Source of the DNA: Caulobacter radicis
GTDB lineage: Bacteria; Pseudomonadota; Alphaproteobacteria; Caulobacterales; Caulobacteraceae
Direction of reading: 5' to 3'
DNA length: 64,000 nt
NCBI RefSeq assembly: GCF_003094615.1
Contig: NZ_QDKO01000040.1
Span: 72,675-136,674, forward strand
Shown: piece by piece, positions 58,121-64,000 of the stretch
How the letters are laid out: every line of letters starts with the position of its first letter
Position numbering within the stretch: the stretch's first letter is position 1
Program-made: the position numbers and the translations under genes
The notes under the pieces: model-generated
What the model saw: the letters and a program-made list of their open reading frames with translations, nothing else
Databases searched by the model: none
Told to the model about the DNA's origin: nothing

Positions 58121-58672
58121 TCAGTCCTCGTCGGACTGGGGCCCTTCAGGCTCGCCGACGAGGTTCGGCGGGTCGGCCAGCACGAGGCGTTCGGCCAGCT
58201 TCACTTCCGGCGCGGCGGCGCGGGTGAAGGGCAGGTACCAGGTCTGACCGCCGAGCGGAGGCGTGATCTCGAGCAGGTCGCCGGCGCCGAAGTCCTGGAC
58301 GCTCTTGATCTTGCCCAGGTCCTCGCCGGTGGCGATGTGGCGCACGGCCATGCCGATCAGGTCGGTGAGGTAGAACTCGTCCTCGTCGGGCTCGGGCAGG
58401 GCCGAGCGGGGGACGTAGAGCTTGAGGCCGCGCAGGGCGTCGGCGGCTTCCTTGGTGGCGATGTCGGGACTGCGGCAGACCAGACCGTCCTTGACGGCTC
58501 TTGCCTGGGAGATCGACAGGGCGGGCGAGCCGTCCTGGCGCAGGAGCCGCTTGAAGCCCTTCAGGGCCATCGGCTCTTCGGTATAGGTCGAGATCCGTAT
58601 CTCGCCGCGCACGCCAAAGCCGCCGGCCACGCGGCCGACCAGGATCAACGGGTCATCGGGAGAGATCGGCAT
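58121..58672 (-). CDS. rimM: Ribosome maturation factor RimM
   Basis: RimM helps 30S subunit assembly and binds protein S19. The 183-residue protein has the N-terminal barrel start ILVGRVAGGFGVRGEIRISTYTE and the motif EFYLTDLIGMAV. GAGDLLEI and the C-terminal PRC-barrel region YLPFTRAAAPEV follow. It lies downstream of rpsP in the ffh-rpsP-rimM order common in bacteria, separated from rpsP by a palindromic repeat. Confidence 0.95.
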   Translation of the reverse strand: MPISPDDPLILVGRVAGGFGVRGEIRISTYTEEPMALKGFKRLLRQDGSPALSISQARAVKDGLVCRSPDIATKEAADALRGLKLYVPRSALPEPDEDEFYLTDLIGMAVRHIATGEDLGKIKSVQDFGAGDLLEITPPLGGQTWYLPFTRAAAPEVKLAERLVLADPPNLVGEPEGPQSDED

Positions 58673-58718
58673 CGACTTGAGTCTTTCCGGACCAAGCCGG
58701 GGTCGTTTGTGAAGCGAA

Positions 58719-58810
58719 ACCCTCGCCCTTCGACAGGCTCAGGGTGAGGGTTTCTACTGCTTCGGCCTGCGGAATGGTCCTCATCCTGAGCTTGTCGAAG
58801 GACGAGGACC
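58719..58810. repeat. Inverted repeat in the rpsP-rimM gap
   Basis: ACCCTCGCCCTTCGACAGGC and its partner near GCTTGTCGAAGGACGAGGAC flank a spacer of about 35 bp. The CTTCGACAGGCTCAGG / CCTGAGCTTGTCGAAG sequence type is widespread in proteobacterial genomes. It could attenuate or stabilise the rpsP-rimM transcript. Confidence 0.72.
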
Positions 58811-58839
58811 ACGCAACAGGTTCGAAGTCCGAAAGGCGA

Positions 58840-59307
58840 TTAGCCTTCCGAAGCTTCTTCGGCCGGAGCTTCTTCAGCAGCCGGAGCAGCAGCGGCTTCG
58901 GCGGCGGCCGCGGCGGCGGCTTCAGCGGCGGCCTTGGCGTCTTCCTTGGCTTGGGCTTCGGCGGCGGCGCGCTCTTCTTCGCGCTGGGCGCGCTCGGCGG
59001 TGCGTTCCTTGGCCTTCTTGCCCGGCTCGGCCTTCTGCGGGTTGTTGCCGGCGGTCCAGGCGCCGACGCCTTGGGCGGCGAGGAAGCGAGCGACGCGGTC
59101 GGTCGGCTGGGCGCCCTTCTTGAGCCACTCCTGGATCGACTCCAGCTTCAGGGTGACGCGCGCCGGGTCATCCTTCTTCAGCAGCGGGTTGTAGGTGCCG
59201 ACCTTTTCGATGAAACGGCCATCGCGCGGCGAGTGGCTGTCAGCGACGACGATCGAGTAGTACGGACGCTTCTTGGCGCCGCCACGGGCGAGACGGATCT
59301 TCAGCAT
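58840..59307 (-). CDS. rpsP: 30S ribosomal protein S16 with Ala/Glu-rich extension
   Basis: S16 is a structural protein of the 30S subunit. The N-terminal 80 residues are canonical: MLKIRLARGGAKKRPYYSIVVADSHSPRDGRF and VGTYNPLLKKDDP. The extension of about 70 residues after residue 85 is made of Ala, Glu, Lys and Pro (many EEERAAAEAQAKEDAKAAAE-like stretches). S16 is usually 80-100 residues; a long tail is known in Caulobacter-like alphaproteobacteria. It lies 24 bp after ffh. Confidence 0.95.
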   Translation of the reverse strand: MLKIRLARGGAKKRPYYSIVVADSHSPRDGRFIEKVGTYNPLLKKDDPARVTLKLESIQEWLKKGAQPTDRVARFLAAQGVGAWTAGNNPQKAEPGKKAKERTAERAQREEERAAAEAQAKEDAKAAAEAAAAAAAEAAAAPAAEEAPAEEASEG

Positions 59308-59331
59308 TGTCGTTAGTCCTTGGATCTAAAG

Positions 59332-60855
59332 CTATTTTTTCTTGAACGGATTGAAGCCGGGCGGCAGGCCGCCCAGGCCGGAGAGCGGGTTGGGCCCGCC
59401 CCCGAGGCCCGGCAGACCGGGCAGCCCCGAAAGGCCTTGGCCTTCCGTCGCGTTGGGATCGCCGGCGGGCATCTTGCCGCCGCCGAGGGATTTCAGTCGG
59501 GCCATGTCGCCGCCGCCGAGCATGCCGGCCATGCGGGCCAGGCCCTTGCCGCCGTCCTTGCTCATCGACTTGAACATGTCGGCCATCTGGCGGTGCTGCT
59601 TGAGCAGGCGATTGACCTCGGCCACGTCGACGCCCGAACCGGCGGCGATGCGGCGCTTGCGCGAGGCCGCCAGGATGTCGGGCTTCTTGCGCTCTTCCTT
59701 GGTCATCGAGCTGATGATCGCCTGCTGGCGGCGGAAGATGCTGTCGTCGATGCCGCTTTCGGCGATCTGCTTCTTGACCTTCTGGACGCCGGGCAGGAGG
59801 CCCATGATGCCTTCCATGCCGCCCATCTTCTGCATCTGCGACAGCTGGGACGACAGGTCGTCGAGGTCGAACTTGCCCTTGGCCAGCTTGCGCGCCATGC
59901 GCTCGGCTTCGGCCGCGTCAAGGTCGGCGGCGGCCTTCTCGACCAGGGCCACGACGTCGCCCTGGCCCAGGATCCGGCCGGCGACGCGGCGGGCGTCGAA
60001 GACGTCGAGCTGGTCGATCTTTTCGCCGGCGCCGAGGAACTTGATCGGCAGGCCGGTGACGTGGCGCATCGACAGCGCCGCGCCGCCGCGACCGTCGCCG
60101 TCGGCGCGGGTCAGGATCAGGCCCGTGAGCGGCAGGCGCTCGTGGAACGCCTTGGCCGTGCGCACGGCGTCCTGGCCGGTCAGGCTGTCGGCGACCAGGA
60201 TGGTCTCGGAGGGATTGGCGATGCGGGCGATTTCCGCCGCTTCGCTCATCATCGCCTCGTCCAGCGTGGTGCGGCCGGCGGTGTCGAGGATCAGGACGTC
60301 GTAGCCGCTGAGCCTGGCGGCGGTGAGGGCGCGCTTGGCGATGTCCGGGGCGCTCTGGCCGGCCACGATCGGCAGGCTCTCGACGCCGACCTGCTTGGCC
60401 AGGGTCGCCAGCTGCTCCATGGCCGCCGGGCGACGGGTGTCGAGCGAGGCGACCAGCACCTTCTTGCGCTCGGTCTTGCTCAGGCGCAGGGCCAGCTTGC
60501 CGGTGGTGGTGGTCTTGCCCGAGCCCTGCAGGCCGGCCATCAGGATGATGGTCGGCGGGTTCAGGGCCAGGTTCAGGCCGGTGGGGACGTCGCCGCCCAG
60601 CATCTCGACCAGGCCGTCATAGACGATCTTGACCACCTGGTCGGCCGGCTTGACCGAGCGGATGACGGACTCGCCCGCGGCCTGTTCCTTGGCCTTGGAG
60701 ATGAAGTCCTTGACGACCGGCAGGGCGACGTCGGCTTCCAGCAGGGCGACGCGGACTTCGCGCAGCGCCTCGTCGATGTCCTTTTCGGACAGCACGCCGC
60801 GACCGCCGAGGCGGTCGAAGACGCCTGAAAGTCGCTCTGTAAGGCCGTCGAACAT
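59332..60855 (-). CDS. ffh: Signal recognition particle protein Ffh
   Basis: Ffh binds 4.5S RNA and signal peptides and docks ribosomes to FtsY. The 507-residue protein has the N domain MFDGLTERLSGVFDRLGGRG and the P-loop GLQGSGKTTTTGKLA near residue 108. DTAGRTTLDE and TRADGDGRGGAALS follow. The methionine-rich M domain (MGGMEGIMGLLPG and later repeats of MAGMLGGGDMARL) binds RNA and signal sequences. A Gly/Pro/Leu-rich tail ends FNPFKKK. No 4.5S RNA gene was found nearby. Confidence 0.96.
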   Translation of the reverse strand: MFDGLTERLSGVFDRLGGRGVLSEKDIDEALREVRVALLEADVALPVVKDFISKAKEQAAGESVIRSVKPADQVVKIVYDGLVEMLGGDVPTGLNLALNPPTIILMAGLQGSGKTTTTGKLALRLSKTERKKVLVASLDTRRPAAMEQLATLAKQVGVESLPIVAGQSAPDIAKRALTAARLSGYDVLILDTAGRTTLDEAMMSEAAEIARIANPSETILVADSLTGQDAVRTAKAFHERLPLTGLILTRADGDGRGGAALSMRHVTGLPIKFLGAGEKIDQLDVFDARRVAGRILGQGDVVALVEKAAADLDAAEAERMARKLAKGKFDLDDLSSQLSQMQKMGGMEGIMGLLPGVQKVKKQIAESGIDDSIFRRQQAIISSMTKEERKKPDILAASRKRRIAAGSGVDVAEVNRLLKQHRQMADMFKSMSKDGGKGLARMAGMLGGGDMARLKSLGGGKMPAGDPNATEGQGLSGLPGLPGLGGGPNPLSGLGGLPPGFNPFKKK

Positions 60856-61216
60856 GCGAAACCCTGGGTAAGAACCAAAGCTCCAAACGCGATCAGCCCC
60901 CGTGGACGATCACGTCGACGGGGGTCCTCGCCGTCCTCGTCCGCATGGGTCCCGGGCTACCGGGGCGGGGTCGTGACGGTGGAGGCGCTGCTGATAAAGC
61001 GCCGGAAGTGCGCGCTTATGCGGGAGCGCTGTGGAAAATGCAAGGATTTCGAGTCGCTTGGGCTCAGTTGGTCGAGGGGCCCGCGGAGGAGCGGGCGCCC
61101 TCGTGAAGCCCTTTGCCTTTCCGTCCGCGGAGGATTAAGGGCTTCATCGAACGCGTTCGACGGGATGCGGTCAGGGATTGGGGTCCCGTTTCGTCTGGTC
61201 TGCTCGCAAGGACTCC
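60856..61216. other. Intergenic region between ffh and mipA
   Basis: 361 bp with divergent promoters expected for ffh and the MipA-like gene. A hairpin CCCCCGTGGACGATCACGTC with GACGGGGG is near 60897-60922. No RNA gene of known type was identified in it. Confidence 0.35.
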
Positions 61217-62014
61217 ATGTCGACCAAACTCCTGTCCGCCGCCGTGGCGGCTCTCGCCCTGCTGCCCGCCGCCGCCCTGGCCCAGGCCCTGCCCTACAAG
61301 GATATCGAAGCGCCCTCGACCTGGGAGGTCGATGTCGGCGGCGGTCCCGTCTACGGCTTCAGTCCTGGCGGCAAGGATCCGCACAAGACCAACTTCACCT
61401 TCTGGGGCAGCGCCCACTGGAAGGGGAAGATCTACGCCAATGGCCTGGACGGCCTGGGCTACAACGTCGTCAACGACGAGACCCTGCACGTCGGCGCCCA
61501 GCTGCGTCCGCGCTGGGGTGGTCCGGACGACACCGACAGCGGCATCCAGAGCCCCGACACCGGCGCTGACCTGGCCGTCTACGCCTACAAGCGCACCTGG
61601 AAGGACTTCGTCGTCGGCGGCCGCATCGGTCGCGACGTCACCAGCGTGTCCGACGGCTGGGACTTCTGGGGCTCGGTGTCGCGCCAGGACGTGACGCCGG
61701 TGGGTCTCCTGCAGTCGATGGTCTATGCCCGCGGCGGCGACAAGAACACCAACCGCACCTTCTACGGCGTCACCGCCAGGGACGTGGCGGCCGTGCCGAG
61801 CCTGAACGAATACGACCCCAAGGGCGGGCTGAACCAGGTGGGCGTGGCCTTCCTGATGATGACCCCGATCGGCGACAAGTACGCCATCGGCACCTTCGCC
61901 AACTACGAGCGGATTCTCGGCGAGGCCGCCGACAGCCCGCTGATCGAGCGCTACGGCCAGCAGGACGAGTACCGCGGCGGCCTGATCGTCGTGCGGCGGT
62001 TCATCGGGCGGTAG
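61217..62014 (+). CDS. MipA/OmpV family outer membrane protein
   Basis: A predicted outer membrane beta-barrel of about 265 residues. The signal peptide is MSTKLLSAAVAALALLPAAALA. Beta strands have alternating residues, such as WEVDVGGGPVYGFSPGG, KDFVVGGRIGRDV and NQVGVAFLMMTPIG. It ends in YRGGLIVVRRFIGR. Family members interact with murein hydrolases or act as scaffolds and porins. The start at 61217 is favoured by the signal sequence. Confidence 0.8.
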   Translation: MSTKLLSAAVAALALLPAAALAQALPYKDIEAPSTWEVDVGGGPVYGFSPGGKDPHKTNFTFWGSAHWKGKIYANGLDGLGYNVVNDETLHVGAQLRPRWGGPDDTDSGIQSPDTGADLAVYAYKRTWKDFVVGGRIGRDVTSVSDGWDFWGSVSRQDVTPVGLLQSMVYARGGDKNTNRTFYGVTARDVAAVPSLNEYDPKGGLNQVGVAFLMMTPIGDKYAIGTFANYERILGEAADSPLIERYGQQDEYRGGLIVVRRFIGR

Positions 62015-62030
62015 GGCTCGCTTATCTCCG

Positions 62031-62164
62031 CCGTCATTCCCGCCCTTGTGGCGGGAACCTCTCTATCAGCTGCAGGTGAGTGAGGGGCGGATCGCTAGCG
62101 ATCCGCTTGTGCTTCCCGTGCGAACGGAACCAGGGGTTCCCGCCACAAGGGCGGGAATGACGGG
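62031..62164. repeat. Palindromic intergenic repeat, family A (copy 3)
   Basis: CCGTCATTCCCGCCCTTGTG and ACAAGGGCGGGAATGACGGG bound the element, with an inner hairpin GCGGATCGCTAGCGATCCGC. It fills the convergent gap between the MipA-like and TraB-like genes. Confidence 0.88.
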
Positions 62165-62180
62165 AGTAAAAGGCGTTCCA

Positions 62181-63161
62181 CTAGCTCGGCGAGGTCACCG
62201 TCGCGCCGCCGGCCTTCAGCCGGTCCAGCACGCCGTTGCCAGGCAGCAGAAAGGCCAGGTCGACGACGGCGATGGTGACGCCAGGCCGCTCCAGCGCTTC
62301 GGACAGGGCCTTGGCCGACTGACCGATCTGTTCGTTCAGCAGACCCGCCCCGCCGGGCGCGCGCAACAGGCAGCGCTGGGCGGCGCTGGACGAGTAGCGG
62401 GCGCGCACCGAGGCGATGTCACCGTTGGCCCAGTCGGTTCCCAGCGTGTTCCAGCGCGGGGCCTCGTAGTCGATCTCGTTGAGGGCGTCGCGCAGGCAGG
62501 CCAGGTTGGCCTCGTCCGACAGCTTGCCGGCCGCGCCCAGCACCGGGCCCAGGCGATACTGGCTCATGGCCTTGACCTTGACGCCCTTGGCCTTGGCCAT
62601 GCGCTCGATGGTGCTGACCGGCTTGGCTTCCGAGAGGCCGGCGGCCTGGCGGAAGTCGGACAGCACGATGAAGCCCGCCACGGCCGGCTTCCAGTCCTTG
62701 TAGGGGATCGCGGTGCGGCGGGCCTGGGTGCGGGCCTTGACGAAGCGGTCCTTCAGGTCGGGCGGCAGCTGGTCTTCCAGCTTCTTGCCGAAGCCCTGGC
62801 GCACGCCGCCGCCGCCGGTCAGGAAGAACTTGGTGACCTGCATCGGTCCGACCGAGGCCTCGGGCGGCACCAGCACGAGACTGGCCTGGTCCAGGGCGCG
62901 GTTGAGGCGCGGGCTGTCCCACTTCAGCTGGTGCGGCAGGGGCGCGGCCGAGCCGAGCACATAGAGCTTGGCCCCGTTCTTCTCGACCAGCCACAGGGCC
63001 GGGCCCGGCGGGCGGGCGACGACCAGCAGCTCCTCGACCACGGCGCTGCCCGGATCGGCCGGCTGCAGCTCGACCGTCGGCGTCTGGGCCGCGACCGGAA
63101 CGGCGAAGGCGAGCGCCAGGGCGGTGAGCGCCGCGATGCGGGCGGGTCTCGAAACGGCCAT
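62181..63161 (-). CDS. TraB/GumN family protein, exported
   Basis: A 326-residue exported protein of the TraB/GumN family (also described as erythromycin-esterase-like fold with metal site). The signal peptide is MAVSRPARIAALTALALAFA, with VAAQ before the mature part. Motifs include PALWLVEKNGAKLYVLGSAAPLP and SVSTIERM-like PVSTIERMAKAKGVKV. The C-terminal part has VTIAVVDLAFLLPGNGVLDRLKAGG, matching the family's terminal motif. The function is unknown. Confidence 0.86.
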   Translation of the reverse strand: MAVSRPARIAALTALALAFAVPVAAQTPTVELQPADPGSAVVEELLVVARPPGPALWLVEKNGAKLYVLGSAAPLPHQLKWDSPRLNRALDQASLVLVPPEASVGPMQVTKFFLTGGGGVRQGFGKKLEDQLPPDLKDRFVKARTQARRTAIPYKDWKPAVAGFIVLSDFRQAAGLSEAKPVSTIERMAKAKGVKVKAMSQYRLGPVLGAAGKLSDEANLACLRDALNEIDYEAPRWNTLGTDWANGDIASVRARYSSSAAQRCLLRAPGGAGLLNEQIGQSAKALSEALERPGVTIAVVDLAFLLPGNGVLDRLKAGGATVTSPS

Positions 63162-63289
63162 GGGTGCTCCTCCTGCTTGCGGTCAGACATAGTGCGCGTC
63201 GGCGGATGGCGAAACGGGGGCGTGGCTTGCGCGAGCTCCCCGACGCATGGCTGTCTGCGCCGGCTGTCGGCGATGCAAGGAGGGGAAAC

Positions 63290-64000
63290 ATGCTCAAGCG
63301 GTGGATGGGAGCGGCCTGCGTGGCCGCCGTGCTGGCCGGGACCTCGGTGTCGCCGGCCCTGGCCCAGGCGCCGACGGCGACCGCCTCGGCCGGCGTCGCC
63401 TCGCCGGCGCTGAAGGCCCTGGTCGACGAGCACTGGGCCTGGTGGCTGAAGGGCGCGCCGGTGCAGGCCACCCTGCTGGGCGTGCGGACCTATGACGACC
63501 AGCTGGACGATCCGTCCCTGGCCTTCGCCGATCGCCGCGCCGCCGAGGCGCAAGCCTTTCTTGCGCGGCTGGACGCCATCTCCGACGCCGGCCTCTCCCA
63601 GCCCGACCGGGTCAACAAGGCCATCCTGCATCGCATGCTGAGCGAGCAGGTCGAGGGCAACCGCTTCGGCCAGCGCACCATGCTGTTTTCCAGCATCGGC
63701 AGCTGGCACCAGTATTTCGCCGCCCTGCCCGACATGCTGCCGTTCTTCACCAAGGCCGACTACGACAGCTACCTGAAGCGGCTGGACCTCTATCCGGCCT
63801 ACAACACAGCCTCGATCGCCACGGTGCGCGAGGGGCTCTCCAAGGGCTACGTCCAGCCGTGCGCGCCGATGAAGGCGTTCGGGGCGACGATCACCGCCAC
63901 CATCGCCAAGGATCCGGAGGCCTCGGCCTTCTACAAGCCGTTCAAGGGCAAGAAGCCGGCGACGATCGCCGACGCCGACTGGACCGCCATGCAGGCCCGC
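63290..64000 (+). CDS. DUF885 family exported protein (3' end outside window)
   Basis: The first 237 residues of a DUF885 protein, a family of about 600 residues related to metallopeptidases. The signal peptide is MLKRWMGAACVAAVLAGTSVSPALA, with AGGAGGGG seven bases before the ATG. The mature part includes LVDEHWAWWLKGAPVQATLLGVRTYDD and LHRMLSEQVEGNRFG. It also has FSSIGSWHQYFAALPDMLPFF and a segment near residue 180 (IATVREGLSKGY). The catalytic motif, if any, lies beyond the window. Confidence 0.85.
   Translation, partial: MLKRWMGAACVAAVLAGTSVSPALAQAPTATASAGVASPALKALVDEHWAWWLKGAPVQATLLGVRTYDDQLDDPSLAFADRRAAEAQAFLARLDAISDAGLSQPDRVNKAILHRMLSEQVEGNRFGQRTMLFSSIGSWHQYFAALPDMLPFFTKADYDSYLKRLDLYPAYNTASIATVREGLSKGYVQPCAPMKAFGATITATIAKDPEASAFYKPFKGKKPATIADADWTAMQAR

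Noticed and set aside
60856..61216. 4.5S RNA gene next to ffh
   Set aside because: I could not find the conserved apical loop sequence of SRP RNA in this gap.

Overview
The window is about 64 kb of high-GC, gene-dense alphaproteobacterial chromosome, and it is very probably from the genus Caulobacter or a close relative. I base this on the ParA/ParB sequences, which match my memory of the C. crescentus proteins closely. The block rho-hemJ-hemH-hemE / origin / PPSR-maf-aroE-coaE-dnaQ is also the gene order known around the Caulobacter origin (Cori). In addition, the ferrochelatase has the C-terminal cysteines known from Caulobacter, and CtrA, DnaA and CcrM (GANTC) motifs lie together at the predicted origin. 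No phage, CRISPR array, insertion sequence, rRNA or tRNA was seen.

Layout. 1-12.6 kb: the 3' part of glnD, then the leftward chromosome segregation and tRNA/rRNA modification operon (DUF6489-mnmE-mnmG-rsmG-parA-parB), four good parS sites at 7.2-10.9 kb, a dienelactone hydrolase/quinone oxidoreductase pair, and rho. 12.6-15.2 kb: a translationally coupled heme operon hemE-hemH-hemJ reading away from the origin. 15.19-15.67 kb: the predicted replication origin. 15.6-19.4 kb: the rightward coupled operon PPSR-maf-aroE-coaE, then dnaQ. 19.5-30 kb: xth, a LolA-like protein, a MarR regulator, yciB, ftsY, a TRIC-type channel, GFA, nuclease-like genes, and the coupled dapF-SDR-mtaB-EEP operon. 29.4-36.7 kb: an ion channel with a zinc ribbon, two head-to-tail S9 peptidases and an acetyltransferase-like gene. 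36.9-45 kb: murI, a Tat-exported M3 peptidase, a chemoreceptor, dut and coaBC. 45-52 kb: lipoproteins, small proteins, an alpha/beta hydrolase, a protein with an exact 135-bp internal duplication, a CitE-like lyase and an orphan histidine kinase. 51.9-53.8 kb: an AmpR/GcvA-type LysR regulator divergent from a B3-like metallo-beta-lactamase. 54-64 kb: a flavin disulfide reductase, thpR, a GH27 glycosidase, rimM, rpsP, ffh, MipA-like, TraB/GumN-like and a truncated DUF885 gene.

How it works together. The origin, the CtrA/DnaA/CcrM motifs, parS, ParA and ParB form the replication initiation and centromere region. Heme synthesis, translation and tRNA modification, SRP targeting (ffh, ftsY) and CoA synthesis (coaE, coaBC) are housekeeping functions that sit close to the origin. 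The accessory parts are mostly exported enzymes and envelope proteins.

A recurring pattern is that convergent gene junctions are filled with palindromic repeats of at least three families. One family occurs as an inverted pair at 19.4 and 40.8 kb, and the first copy sits where gene order departs from what I recall for C. crescentus (no secB or dnaA after dnaQ). I found no clearly new multi-gene system. The best leads are the metallo-beta-lactamase with a Glu in place of the first zinc histidine next to an AmpR-like regulator, the channel/partner gene pair, the repeat families and an unannotated small RNA candidate.
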